A stretch of 64,000 nucleotides of DNA from Bimastos eiseni (GCA_959347315.1 OY365807.1:11077787-11141786); one strand, 5' to 3'. Counted from the first letter of the stretch, positions 47,231 to 59,208 are shown. Notes: a model not told the origin generated them from the sequence alone. A program made the numbers and translations.

Positions 47231-47352
47231 TGAACGTGGACAATGGACTTTTGTTGGACAATGGACATTTGTTGGATAATGGACATTTGTTGGATAATGG
47301 ACTTTTGTTGGACAATGGACATTTGTTGGACAATGGACATTTGTTTGTTGGA
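47231..47352. repeat. 18-bp tandem repeat, about six copies
   Basis: The unit TTGTTGGACAATGGACAT and close variants run head to tail. Because 18 is a multiple of three, the minus strand shows a repetitive peptide (NVHCPT units). No start, splice or codon evidence supports a gene. Confidence 0.85.
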
Positions 47353-47399
47353 CATTGGCCAACTGTGATTCTGTTGATCTACTGTAAGTGTGAATGACT

Positions 47400-48160
47400 G
47401 AACATTTTTAAAATGTAATTTGTTAGTAGGGCTTTATTAGGCGCTTATTACTAAAGAAGAGTGCTTTGGAAATAGCACTGATTAACAAATTAAATAATTT
47501 TTTAAAATCGTCAAATATTTTGACACTTGAGCTACCTTTAGACATAAATATTTTGATTCCAGAGATTTCCTTGTCTGGTTTCAGTCTAAACAACACTTAA
47601 GTTATAAGACTTCCAAAAATAATTTTTTAATTATCTTTTGTTCCACCTTAACCCATACAAAGGATGGTTTAATAACAATTAATGCATTATAAATGTACTC
47701 TAATTTTCAATTTTTTTCTTTAGTTCTTTTGGCCCAAGTGAATTAGCAAGAAGCATAACAATGGTCACTCCCATAACCGCAAAACTCTCTTTAATATCAG
47801 TTTTGTCACTGGGTAATGTATGACATTTTTATCTTCTGAGAAATGGTCAAGTAATGGAAATGGTCAAGTAATGGTCCGTTATGTCCACCTTGCATGGTCA
47901 GCTCTACGGGTCACCAAGGGAGACTATTTTGGTTTTAGCAAATACAAGTCGAATGCAAGCCATCATATTTAAAACGTTTCGGGTTGCATAGCTCCACAGT
48001 GGATTGCCCTGTTTGAAGTGAATAGGCCTACTGGGATTCAATGCATATAGTATGAGGCTACAGCACTAGGCCTACACGTTGTAACTTAAGCATCACACCG
48101 ACCTGCGTGAATAATTTAAATGTATGTCTAGCTTATAACTCCATGACGACTATCTACATG
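47400..48160. other. AT-rich stretch without recognised genes
   Basis: No frame, repeat or motif of note was seen between the 18-bp repeat and the mariner element. Confidence 0.4.
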
Positions 48161-48162
48161 TA

Positions 48163-49349
48163 CAGGGTGGGCCAAAAAAGTAACTTCTACTGATTTTTGC
48201 TAATATTTCGGCCAAAAGTAGGAAATATTGAATGAAATTTAACAGACTCAAAGCCAATTCATATCTGCATATAACCGTCAAAATTGATTAAACTACTTCG
48301 AACAGAACAAAAGTTATATCACTTTTAATGAGTGCAGCCACTGATTTTTGATGGTCAAAAACATTTAACGCTGACGCTGCAAAAAGCCATAAAAAGCGAA
48401 TTAATGAAGTTACGTTTCAAGTAGTTGTAATAAAATACACTCATAATTCTTATTATTGAGAAAAGAAGCTGGAAATTATCGCATATGGAAGTCACTTTGA
48501 CGTCATCTAGCAAGCAGTCGATTAAATTGATGAATAAAAATGTCTTGTGACTAATCATTTATGATAGAGCTCGTAACAAAATAAACATGCGCAAGGTTTT
48601 CTGCTGTTGCAGAAATGCATATACAGACACTTTATGGATCATGAACATAATGAACATAATCTTGGAGCCAAAGCTGTAATCAAAGCTCACTCTGAAGTCA
48701 CTGGAGCTGAGCACTTATAAAAAATGTACGGACGCATGATGATAGGGGTGGGCGATGGAACGTCGTAAGGGCACCGGAAGGCAGAAATCTATTGACACCC
48801 GAACAAATATCGAGCATGTTGACGAACTTATTTGCTCACAGAATAGCAACAGCAGAAATCATCTCATTACTCGACGAATTTCAGCAGAGTTGAACATCAG
48901 CCGCACGTCTGTTAGAAGATTTGCCGGAAAAGATCTGAACCTCACCGCTTTTCGGCGTGTCCCTGGACAAATTATCATCAATGCAATGGCCTCCAACCAG
49001 GTCATCAAAACTTGCCAAATAGACTCAGAATATGTGTGGCCACTGGTGGTAGACACAGGTTGTGAAACAATATGATGTTTGTTTTATTACAGTTATTTGA
49101 GATGTGACCTCCTAAAATCGTTTTTGTAATTTTTTGTTGCGTCGAGTTTTTTTGACTATCAAAAATCAGTGGTTGCACTCACTAAAGGTGATATAACTTT
49201 TGTTCTGTGTGATATAGTTAAGTCAAATTCGGTGGTTATTTTTAAATATGAACTAGCTTAGCGCCTGTAAAATTTCAGTTACTTATCTTTATTGTTGCCG
49301 AAATATTAGCAATAAGCCTGAGGGGGTTACGTTTTAATGACCCACCCTG
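48163..49349 (+). mobile_element. Tc1/mariner-superfamily element, internally deleted
   Basis: The ends ACAGGGTGGGCCAAAAAAGT and AATGACCCACCCTG are inverted and flanked by TA on both sides (48161-48162, 49350-49351), the Tc1/mariner target. The plus frame 48755-49075 encodes a transposase N-terminal piece: RRKGTGRQKSIDTRTNIEHV, then [20 protein letters not shown], a paired-type helix-turn-helix. The frame stops where the catalytic DDE domain should follow. The copy is 1,187 bp and cannot be autonomous. Confidence 0.85.
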
Positions 49350-49351
49350 TA

Positions 49352-50121
49352 TGTTGGGCTCATGCACACGGCCGAACAGTTGTTATCAGCAGGCCCGATG
49401 ATCGTTATTAGAGGTCTGGGAGACTAACCTCAAATACAGGTAAGCTAATTATAAGCTTTTTCTGTGTGGTTTGATCTTGCGGTTTAATGGTATTAGACTG
49501 AAGCGCAACCACAACGATAGTAGGCTAATTCAACAACCTGACGCCTTGACTATTAAGTGCCAAATTCAAGTTTCGAGCTCCGGTGAAAGACAGACGCTGT
49601 AACAGTCAGACCGCACCCTAGACAGTTCTACTGCAATTTGTAACTATTTAAGGTATGTCTAAGGCGATTATGGCCACAGTCAGATTAAGCGTTATTCAAG
49701 ATTTAACAATTAGGGCGAGCTACGTACACGACTGCCATTCGTTCCTGGGTGTGTTTGATGCCTTTCAGCAGTCGACCTATATGAATTCTGAACAGGCAGT
49801 AGACTAATGCCTGAGAAACAATGGACCCCAATATAAAGTATGATTTAAACTAATGATAGAGACCTTTCTCTTTGGCCTATAAATCACAGTTCATAACCAC
49901 TATGGGAATGGGGAAGTTGTCTGATTCAGTGATAGAACACTTTCTGCCTCTTCTTTAGGCTTACAACTCTCGGGATGCCTAACGACTGGGAAGCTGCAAT
50001 CAAGTGGAGCGGTTCCCAACGAGCAACTGGAGATAATTTTGCTACAAATCACATCCTGACTTGTACTACGACACGCAGCAATTAAACGCCCTGGACTTCA
50101 TCCCAGAGGATATACACGTGG
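49352..50121. other. 3' flank of the innexin gene
   Basis: No gene was recognised. It follows the innexin stop codon on the minus strand and probably contains its 3' UTR. Confidence 0.35.
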
Positions 50122-51360
50122 CTAAACAATTTCTGTCCTTCTTCCGCCGTTAAGTCTGGCACCAGTCATCTGTTTCCTGCCCGGCTTTTCAGCGATCAGT
50201 CTCCTCTCAGGACTGTAGTTGTTCCACAGTCCGCACAAGACCTCGCCGGCGACGACCTCTCCCATGTTCATCCCGATCAGTCGCACGATGAACATTCCGT
50301 CGCGACGTAGGTAGTTTTCTGTGAACTTGGCCAGGATGCCCGGCTCTCGCTGGGTGCTGTCGAAAGCTCGTAGCTGTTTGCGCACGTACTGCACCTGCCC
50401 AGGCCAGTAGAGAGCACGGAAGAGCCAGCGGAAGAAGTTGACGAAGCTGACGATGGTCAGTCCGACGAACCAGAACCAGACGAAGAGGAAGATCTTTTCG
50501 TTGAAGAGGTTGATTGTCAGGGCGCACTGCACGACGTAGCTGTGCAGCCTCGACTGGTGACGGATCTCAAACTCGCAGAGGGTGACGCGCGGAAATAACT
50601 CCGACTCGGTCCAGTCCTGGCCGCGAAGTAGTCGCTCCACGATGTAAGCACCGTACAGATGATAGTCGCGAACGAGAAGGGCGTCGAGCAGAAACAGCTG
50701 TCCGACGGCGTTCACCAGGTACACCACCTTGATGGCCAGGTAGGCCGTGATCAGGTAGTTTCCGTAGAGTCGTCCGCCGATGACGCAGCAGATTTTGGCG
50801 ATGAAGTGCTTGATACGAACGAAGCATCCCGTGCGGTAGTCCCTCTGCGCCAGGAGATAGCGGTCCATCTGGTTGACGATATAACGGATGGCCTTCTCGC
50901 GGATCTCCAAGTAGGAGGCCTCGGAGCAGACGTGTGCCGCGTCCATGACCGTACTGAGGTTGATCCCCGATCGCTTGTTGAGAAACCTCCAGATCTGGCA
51001 CGGGATGAATGAGAGGACGCCCTGGAAGATGAGGATCAACGGGACCCACTGGTAGTAGCTGATGCGCTGCTGCTTCGACTGGTCGCCGAAACTCTCGTCT
51101 GGAATGACGATGTCGATCGGTAGGTTGTACGTGTTGCTCACCCAGCAAATAGCGTTCGTGTACTCTGTCTGCGACCCGGTGAACTCGGCAGGACACCAGC
51201 AGTTCATCGGTGTTCCGACGAACTGCTTCGTGCTGACGAGGAATGCAAAGCAGACGACGACGACGACGGTGTACTGTCGACTCAGACGATCCACGTAGTC
51301 GTCGTCGACGTGGAACTTGATCTCCCGTATGCTGAGGACGGACTTAAATAGCCGATCCAT
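50122..51360 (-). CDS. Innexin (gap-junction channel), complete single-exon gene
   Basis: A 412-residue protein that forms gap junctions or hemichannels in the plasma membrane. Seen in order: TM1 about 30-48 (YTVVVVVCFAFLVS); extracellular loop 1 with GTPMNCWCPAEFTG and YTNAICWVSNTYNLP; the innexin signature YYQWVP (102-107) leading into TM2 (about 105-127); TM3 about 202-230; extracellular loop 2 with FPRVTLCEFEIR and QCALTINLFNEKIF; TM4 about 288-311; and the C-terminal landmark IGMNMGEVVAGEVL. Conserved loop cysteines are C54 and C72, and C262 and C279. C56, in CWC, is an extra loop cysteine where many innexins have a non-Cys residue. The start chosen is ATG at 51360 (MDRLFKSVLSI). Intronless innexins are common in lophotrochozoans. 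The coding GC content is well above that of its surroundings. Confidence 0.96.
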   Translation of the reverse strand: MDRLFKSVLSIREIKFHVDDDYVDRLSRQYTVVVVVCFAFLVSTKQFVGTPMNCWCPAEFTGSQTEYTNAICWVSNTYNLPIDIVIPDESFGDQSKQQRISYYQWVPLILIFQGVLSFIPCQIWRFLNKRSGINLSTVMDAAHVCSEASYLEIREKAIRYIVNQMDRYLLAQRDYRTGCFVRIKHFIAKICCVIGGRLYGNYLITAYLAIKVVYLVNAVGQLFLLDALLVRDYHLYGAYIVERLLRGQDWTESELFPRVTLCEFEIRHQSRLHSYVVQCALTINLFNEKIFLFVWFWFVGLTIVSFVNFFRWLFRALYWPGQVQYVRKQLRAFDSTQREPGILAKFTENYLRRDGMFIVRLIGMNMGEVVAGEVLCGLWNNYSPERRLIAEKPGRKQMTGARLNGGRRTEIV

Positions 51361-51363
51361 CAC

Positions 51364-53320
51364 GAGGGCTGAGGTGAGGTAGGGCGCTCAGATAAGTGAG
51401 GGTGAATAAGGTACGTAATCACGATTCATTTATCATGGGATACCGGTGAGCCTTTTTTTGTACCTGAATAAGGTACGTGAAGCGAGGCGCGATAGTCGAG
51501 AAAGGTAAGGTAGAACTGTATGTTAATCGTTCCTCGTTTATTCGATTAACTGCAGATCTCGACGCTTGCCAGTTACACGTAACTAATCGAAGCCATTCTA
51601 GTTAGAGCGTAAATGGAGCCATTTGTTGCATCTTTGTTCAGAGTAGAATGGAGTCCTTTCAATTGGAGTAATTGTGCCTAGTAATTTATCTTGAGTAAAG
51701 TAATCACAAATTTATCACGATAATGGCGCAGAGGTTAATGTAGAGTTTTATTTGCAACTGGCTATATAAAATTTAAACCATCCTTAAACTGGAGACCTTT
51801 TGGAACAGAAATACGATTACATTAGCTCTTGTTCATTGCAAATAGACTAAAGCAAGGAACTGATGCTCATATAGCGCTTTGTCCACTCCTGTTCATGTTC
51901 GCTTGTGTAGATTTGAAATTTTTCCGGATCGGGTAGGTACTAGAAATCAGAGGTGTGAATCCACAACAATCGTTTCTGAGAGGTAGTGATAAAACATTGG
52001 GATAAAACATCCGTACGTCGTCAAGTAACTAGCAGAGGCCTACGTTCATTGCGACTCCTTCCACACTGAATCTTGCGACTGAATGGGGGGAGAGCCTGTC
52101 AATCGTAGGAACATTTTAAGTGAGCGAATAAAGATCAAGCCCCACTCTTGCTGCTGGCCGGCCGGCCATTCGCGTAGAACTGCTACTCTTGGACCCGTAT
52201 GTAGATCCGTTCCATTGGGATTGCTCTGTAATCGGACAAACGTCGCAGAAGAGAGAACATCGGTCCACGCTGAAAGCCCCCGAACGGAAAAGTCATTCGG
52301 CGGTGACGTTGCTTTTGCTATAAATGTGCCATCGTGACATTGTAAGATTGTCAGAGAGAAGGTCAGTCAGAGTGACATGACGCCGTCGTGACTTCGTTTA
52401 CTCCCGTGCAACTGCTAAGGTTGACTGAAAGGCTAAAGAAAGAAAATCAAAAATTAGGTTAACAGAACACACTTTCGATGAATTCGATGTATTAAAGAAA
52501 TGAGTTATGTCATTTCCAGTCATTTACAGCATAATTAGGATTTCTCATAGTATATAGTCCTATAAATGTGAAGATCTTGCCATTTTATCATCCTCATTAT
52601 TGCTACTACTATTAAATTGTTATTATTAGTTTTATCATTATAACTTCTATTACCAATTGCTACTGTTACTTTTCCTCAACTCACTACTTCTATTACTACA
52701 ACAACTATCGTATCTTTTGATTTACATAGCGCCTCGATAGGAATGACTATTCAGCGGCGTCCTCTGCGCTAAAGCCTCGGGGAAAAGAAAAGCCTTCAAA
52801 GAGCTATAGAAGCCGATGGAGAGAGGCCAGTCAATACTCTGGCCCTTAGTGATGGGAGAAGATCATTTCAGATAGATGAACCCACAACAGCATTGTTGTG
52901 ACATTGCCTATAGCTGGGCTTTAGAAATTGGAAAGAGGAGCTTGTTTTGGATACGCGCAGTGATCGGGAGCCAGCGCAAGGCTTCAAGCATGCATAGATA
53001 TGAGCAGTGCACTACGTAACGGGAAAAGAGAGGGGATGTCAGCTGCATATATGCAAATAGGGGAGAACAGTGAAGATCACCCCGTTTAACGTGGATCCAT
53101 TGGGTTCTGGACTCATCAGTCCTAATCCTTTTGGTTCGTTCAGACATGTATGCGAGGAACCAACAGAATGTAGGCACTTAAGTCCATAAGAAGACTCAAG
53201 AGGCCTCAACTTCTCAAAAGCTGTTGATCATCAGACAATCATATCTTGTGGGCAACTGGCCGAGCTCCAATTCCAGACAGTGTTTGTTCGTTGTTGATTT
53301 CCTGACAGACCACAGAACAA
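51364..53320. other. Upstream flank of the innexin; no confident gene
   Basis: The promoter should lie in the first part, but no core element stands out. A repeat starting with a TACATAGCGCCTCG tail begins near 52724. Frames of 84-89 codons (52083-52337 plus, 52908-53177 minus) lack recognisable motifs. Confidence 0.35.
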
Positions 53321-53329
53321 AATAATAAT

Positions 53330-53530
53330 GGATCGGTCTCTGATGCCACCAACATTAATGAAAGACCGTTCCGTATGAGACCGAGATTGCACGATCGAAT
53401 CATCCCTGGGGCGGACAACCTAGCAAGGAAAGCGCATTTGATAAGAATGTTATATGTTGTCTAAATGTCGTGTAAACCAATGTGCGGTATATCTAATGTC
53501 GGTTGAAATAAAGAATACACTTACTTACTC
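53330..53530 (+). mobile_element. Retroposon 3' end with ACTT tail, copy 1
   Basis: It shares GACAA-C-T-AG, AGAATGTTATATGTTG and a terminal ACTTACTTAC tail with 58380-58622. The shared 3' end and short tandem tail suggest a LINE or SINE family. Confidence 0.45.
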
Positions 53531-53969
53531 ACAGCCTGGGCTGTCGCTTAGTCCTATTCGCTCAGTGTGGATATTCGGTCATGTGGATACGCGTCGAGTA
53601 GCATTGTTGTTTTGGGTCCTATTCTTAATCGATCGATCGATGAATGCTCGGTAGCTGTTGATGCCCGGTTGTAGTCTCTTCCATACTCATGCACCAGCAA
53701 CAGTGAAACCCCTTGAATCATAATAATTTGTCTAGTTCTCGTTGGAGTCGTTGCCAACTACGATAGTGGTCACACAGATCAGTGCCGAAAGCAGAATGTG
53801 GTGGAGTGAAGTAGACGTCGTTCTGTTTGGTGAGGGGAGTAGATGTGGACGATCAGCCAATATCTCTACTTCATTCGGCAGCTAGTAATGGGAGCCAATG
53901 TAGTTCATAATCCACGGCTTAAACGATGTGGTCGCACTTCCGGCTGCAGTTTCAATCAATCAATACACG

Positions 53970-54370
53970 CATGATATAGCGCCCCTTAAATATACCTACT
54001 CAGAGGCGCTCCCGGTCGAGCCGCGGCTTAAAAGAAAGGTTTTTAAAAAAATTGCAGAGAAGTTTGTTCTTGGTAGCTGACGCAGTTCCAAAGGACGGTC
54101 GTTCCACAATCCACATGGCCTGGCCTGGCCCGCGACCGAAAAAGCCGGGTATTGCATGGTGGAATTGCGTGCAAAGAGGACAAACAATTCGCTGCAGCCC
54201 GAGTATATACATGTAGAGATCGGTGGTCGGTGCGGATCGAAGCAGGACTGCAGAGCTCCTGTAAGTATGCGGATAATTAACCGAGATGGGTTACAACAGC
54301 AAACGAAGTCAGAGATCCTTAAGGGCATTCGTTGGGATATTGGAAGACATGCAGTGCATGACGTCACACA
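53970..54370 (-). mobile_element. Relic of a non-LTR retrotransposon 3' end
   Basis: The minus frame contains FSVAGQARPCGLWNDRPLEL, then RTNFSAIFLKTFLLSRGS. This is a damaged form of the FSxAGPxLWNSLPxxLR...FKxxLKTxLF motif at the C-terminus of CR1/L2-like LINE polyproteins. The tail GAGCGCCTCTGAGTAG ... GCGCTATATCA follows. The same tail recurs across the window. Confidence 0.6.
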
Positions 54371-54764
54371 TCGTCAGATACGTAACCAACACTAGTGATT
54401 CAGAATGCACTACGCCATTTTGAGGCTTGATATGGCAGTGTCTGGTAGGAAACTGTTACAGTAGTCAATGTGCCTAGTGGTGAAGGCGTGGGCGAGCGTT
54501 TGTTAGCAGAATCCAACAGCTGCTGTCTACACTGTGCTTGTATGTGTAGTTACGTTCTGTTGTGTCTCTAGTCATCTCTGTATCTTATTCTGTCGTATCT
54601 GAAAGTTCTGTTTCCTTAGGTGTACAAGTGTCTCCTTGTTTGTCTCTTTATATCTGTTGCCCCATGTCTCTCACGGCACACGCATGTCTTCGACGTTGAG
54701 TGTGTGGTTGTCCCTGTCTGTTGTTTTGTTTGTGTATAATTTATTATTATTTATGTCTGTGTGT

Positions 54765-54880
54765 CTGCCTTCCTGCCTATCTGTCTGTCTGTCCGCCTGT
54801 CTGTCTATCATCACTGTTGACGTTGTCAACAATTATCATCGTCTGTCTGTCTGTCCGTCTGTCTGTTTCTTTGTACTTGT
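54765..54880. repeat. CTGT-rich simple repeat
   Basis: Irregular CTGT/CTGTC units at 54765-54880. CTCCTC units (54965-55000) and CATCGTCGT units (55150-55210) follow. The plus and minus open frames across them are compositional artefacts. Confidence 0.75.
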
Positions 54881-55323
54881 CTGTCTTCTGACGCTTGGCA
54901 CATAAGTTGATTTCCTGGAGGTCGATGTGATTTATTCTTGATGGTCTACCGTTCGTGCCCCTCGTCTCCTCCTCCTCCTCCTTCTCCTCCTCTTCCTCCC
55001 TTCATCTGTGAAATACGTTGTGGTTCTGATCGATCGATTAATTCACTCGATGACCATCTGACCCAGATTCATCCATTCTCTGCAGCATGCCTGTCTTACG
55101 TCATCGGCTGGCATTTATTAGCGCTTGCCAGAGGTACGTCAACATCATCCTTCCCGTCGACCGTCGTCGTCATCATCACCATCGTCGTCGTCGTCATTAT
55201 CATCATCGTGACCTTCTTCATAATCGTCATTCTCATCAATATTATGATCATCCTGATCGACTTCTTCGCAGCAATCTTCACTATAGGATTCATCGTAACA
55301 GTGAACAGCGAGTTCTTCTAGGC

Positions 55324-55715
55324 CAGCGTTTCCCAAACTGTGTCCCGCGGAACCCAAGAGTTCCGTGAGGTGAAGACAAGGGTTCCGCAGAAAACTTTCA
55401 GTGTGATTAATGAATTTCAAACAATTAAAATGAATTATACTAATTTTTCATACGATGCCGTTTGCTTAACATCTGTGTAGGCCTATAACATAGCCCTAAT
55501 TTGATAGAGATTTTTCATGTGGCATTTTCACTCTATAAAAATCGTGTGTTATTGTTTTTAACCTTATCTAGACCTAAACATATTATTGCTTGCATTATCA
55601 AGCGTTTGTAGGCATACCACCAATAGAATAATTATATTTAGTCCTGGACGAGGGTTCCGCAAAAAATATTTTTAGATCGAAAGGGTTCCACCGCCAAGAA
55701 AGATTGGGAACGCAG
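55324..55715. mobile_element. hAT-type MITE, family B, copy 2
   Basis: It starts CAGCGTTTCCCAAACTGTG and ends GATTGGGAACGCAG. GAGTTCCGTGAGG and AAGGGTTCCACCG match the copy at 16062-16377. The target duplication is not recognisable. Confidence 0.75.
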
Positions 55716-55854
55716 ACTTACGCTATATACATTGCATTTCACGTTGCGTGGACTGGTATAAATACCTTATTTTTAGGCCTTAAATAAGCCCATTGGCTGG
55801 TATAAGCGTAAAAGGTGTCTAAGTGGTTTATTAACTGAGCTAAAAGACAGATGC

Positions 55855-55945
55855 AACGGTACCACTGGAAATTCTCAACACAGACCCAGATGTCAATGAA
55901 GAACCGGAAGAACCTGAAGAGCAGGCGGACTTGGCCTACTATTAA
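55855..55945 (+). other. Acidic C-terminal-like coding fragment
   Basis: The frame reads TVPLEILNTDPDVNEEPEEP, then EEQADLAYY and a TAA. It looks like the acidic tail of a protein, perhaps of a transposase. It is short and has no recognised upstream part, so no identity is assigned. Confidence 0.2.
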
Positions 55946-55950
55946 TGTAT

Positions 55951-56284
55951 AATGAAAAAGAGTTGATAGATATTTTGGTCATGTTGTGTCAGTTTTTGAG
56001 TAATATTTTTCTCATTTTTTTAAATTATGTTCGTATAATTTTTGTACATTGCATTGTCTTGCAAGCGTGACATGTGTGCAAAATTGCAACTCTGTAGGTC
56101 GACGGGAACATACCTGAAAAAGAGTTTTAAAATATTTTGATCATGGTTTTGTCAGTTTTGAGTAATGTTTTTCTCAGTTTTTTGAGTTATGCCCGTAAAA
56201 ATTTTATACATTACATTGTCATGCAAGCGTGACATGTGTGCAACATTTAAGCTCTGTAGGTCGACGGGAACATACCTGAAAAAA
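55951..56284. repeat. Direct tandem duplication, about 170-bp unit, two copies
   Basis: Both copies carry CAAGCGTGACATGTGTGCAA and CTGTAGGTCGACGGGAACAT followed by ACCTGAAAAA. They are clearly diverged, so the duplication is older than the one at 10.6-11.9 kb. Confidence 0.8.
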
Positions 56285-56289
56285 ATGAG

Positions 56290-57480
56290 TTGATAGATGA
56301 CGGACGAACGGTCCGACCGTGACAAACTTTACGTAAGCCAAATTAAAAAATTTAAATGCAACTGACATAGCCTACTTCCGGATAGGTTATTCAAGAAATG
56401 CTTTGCTATGGACCTATTCATCAATTATGTAGGAATGGATTCAATAGCAGAGTGTTTCTTCGAGAATCCGCTCAACACAAATTCACTTCGCCAGCACACA
56501 TCATTTAGGCCTAAGCTTTATGCCCCCACTCACTAGTGGCCGATATCTACGACACAGCTCATACTCTGATAGGGCCAGTCTCAAGCCTTGAGAAAGGAGT
56601 AGGGCGATATTTGTCATTATACAGGGTCGTTTACAGCGACTGACCAACCAATCCTCTGTAGGCCTACGCTTTGGTGACCGCAGAGATTTACTGGTTCCTC
56701 ACCTCCACACATCAAAGAGAGCTCAGTGGGCTTTCTTATGCTTCGGACCTTACTATTGAAATAATTACTTACATTCCTTTAATTAATGAGCAGATTCAAA
56801 TTGCATATTCGCTCTTGTTCCGATCTAATTGACAGTCATGAATGATAGAGGCGCTTGCAAGGCGCCTAAGTGTTATGTAACAATACATTACGACTACTCT
56901 CATTATAACCCCGTTATTATTTGCTCCGTTTTCTGTCCAACTTTCATTCATTTCCTGCCCCGTTTTGGCATCGACGCCATAATAATCGCCTGCTCCATTC
57001 ATCTGTTAAGACTTTCATTCATCTACTCCTAATTAGCCCATTTAATTCTCTGGCACATTTAATCACCCTGCACCTCTTAATCGCCTACCCATCTGATTAC
57101 TTACTGTACATACTCGCCTACCCTCATCTAATTAATCAACTCATTCAGTCGCCAATCGCTCACTTACCAGAGTGACGAGATATTACAGACTGTCGTTCGG
57201 ACGCCATTGAAGCGACGCTCTTTCTCTATTATGACATCGTTGTACATGTATAAAGTCGTGCAATTGATTCACAAGCACACTGGGCTGTTCTCGTTGCTAA
57301 TCCACATCTTGATGAGCTGCATATCTATCGTTAAGACAGGAAGGAACAGTCGACAGAAACTCAGGGCTGAAGACGGGAAAGGCCTAAGGTATGGACCTAC
57401 TTTCCGGCTGGACTGCTATAATTCTAGGTCACTCATCTATCCATCTATCCATCGCTCAGCTGTCGCTTGCTTTCTAAGCT
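56290..57480. other. Stretch without recognised genes
   Basis: Short frames only (up to 96 codons). Several AGGCCTA motifs. No splice-supported exon was seen. Confidence 0.4.
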
Positions 57481-57489
57481 GGTCATCGT

Positions 57490-57790
57490 GCAGCTAGCCT
57501 ATCAGAGACCAGCGGCCATCCACTCCAGCCACCGCCGGACAAGACGCCAGTTCGACCCACCGTAGAGGACGGACGGACGGGCAATCGATAAGCAACGCAG
57601 GCACTCGTTCCTTCCCTGCCGCCAGAGCTGCAGCGGTCGACCACAGGGACAACCCAAAGCGCCGGCGCCGTGCGACGAGCTAGTTGAGCACTGGCGACGG
57701 CGGCGCAACGATACGGCGCATGGTTCTTCCAGTGCCAGGTTATTGATCACAGCGCGTAAGGACAATCGCACTGGATGGTGGAACATACCT
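57490..57790. other. GC- and CpG-rich 300-bp island
   Basis: Composition changes sharply here (CGCCGGCGCCGTGCGACG, GGCGACGGCGGCGCAACG). A 94-codon minus frame spans it but has no recognisable motif. It could be a promoter island or an insertion. Confidence 0.35.
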
Positions 57791-58379
57791 TAGGTCTATA
57801 GGTCACATGACCGGAAGTAAAGAGGGTTCTGAGGTCGCACAGTACCTCGAAAAATATTTCTATAACCGCAACGGAAATAGCCCCACAAGCAAGATGCTAG
57901 ATATACCCTAGTGACATTAAAGTGTAAGTTAAAGCTTGGGCGCATTATAGTTTAGTTTAAGGATTTTCAGGGTACTTTGGTTAGTCCTATTACTGATTTT
58001 GCTCTCTGGTCTTGTCGCCTACAGTAACTTGCCATGTAAGGTGATATGTAAGTGTCCCGCTTAATGATGAACGAGAACGAATAGAAGTGCTCGAGATCAG
58101 TTTATTGCAGCGGCGTCTTACTCCAATTGGTGCCATTTATTTGCAGCTGACAAATTGCACTCTAGGCAAATCGGATGAACAGCCAAACTTAAGTTACTTA
58201 ACCATTCAGACACAAATAATACACATTGTACAGATCTTAGCAAACATATACAGAGATTCCATACACAGATAAGTAAATGTGTATCTTACGTTTACTTATT
58301 CAAAGCGATACTGGAAAACCCAGGTCACGTGCTGCACCGGTTTCTTCCTCCTATAAAGGCGACCTTCCACTCCCTACAT

Positions 58380-58622
58380 GACCGTGAAATTCCGCAGGCT
58401 GACAATCTAGAGCGAAAATCCTTTTTAATGAGAATGTTGTATTATTAAAATTAATGTATTGCTATTTAAAAGAAGATCTGCTAATCCCCACAACTGCATG
58501 TATGTTGTAGACAATCTAGAGTGGAAATTCATTTTCAATTGTTTGCTGTTCTTTAAAATGTATTGTACATTAGAGTGCGGATAAGCAGTTGGTTCAATAA
58601 ATAATATACTTACTTACTTACA
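58380..58622 (+). mobile_element. Retroposon 3' end with ACTT tail, copy 2
   Basis: It has GCTGACAATCTAGAGCG, AATGAGAATGTTGTATT and a final ACTTACTTACTTAC, as at 53330-53530. A partial internal duplication (GACAATCTAGAG twice) is visible. Confidence 0.45.
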
Positions 58623-59159
58623 TTTTATGTTTATGTTTCATATGACCTATAACTACATGCATATTGTAGTTTTGAATACATTTTGCACACATGTATACAC
58701 TGCATACAATGTATGCGTGCATGTGTGATGTGGATGGTCAAATTATAGGACTATTTTTATATGGATAATTATACAACGCCGACCTGTGAAAGCTATTTAA
58801 GGTGGCACCATAGAAATACGCTCATGCAGCGGCTGCTGCTGAGCCAGACGAGCGTAGTAGCACCCCGTAGGACATGAGTCTCGTCAGTCCATCAACGACT
58901 TCGATAAACAACATATCCAATTTCGTAGTTTTCACGCAAACAATGTTTAGTGAGGTGGCGCAATATAAATGTCCAGGGGTTTATCCACGAAACATTTCGT
59001 GGGGTTTGAGCCCGTAAAACCACTCCTACATGCGCCCATTTAAAATAGTAGTGCTTCCTTGTACGCGCGGTTTCATTTGTGCACTTGCATTTATTCAGTG
59101 CATGTAGGCTTAATTGTGCGCGTAAGCTATAATATCTATTTATTTATATTTTAATTATT

Positions 59160-59208
59160 TGGAGGATTTATATAGCGCCACTCCAAGACATCTACTCAGA
59201 AGCGCTCA
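59160..59208 (-). mobile_element. LINE/SINE-type GCGCTATATAAAT tail
   Basis: TATATAGCGCCACTCC, ACATCTACTCAGAAGCGCT is a solo copy of the tail found at 10925, 11696, 22618, 27279 and 53976. Confidence 0.6.

Noticed and set aside
50207..51196. Long alternative frames inside the innexin gene (106, 117 and 209 codons)
   Set aside because: They are GC-rich shadow frames of the innexin coding sequence. Only the 412-residue frame has innexin signatures.
57502..57786. 94-residue minus frame as a gene
   Set aside because: It spans a GC-rich island with no motif, no splice context and no neighbours. Composition alone explains the open frame.
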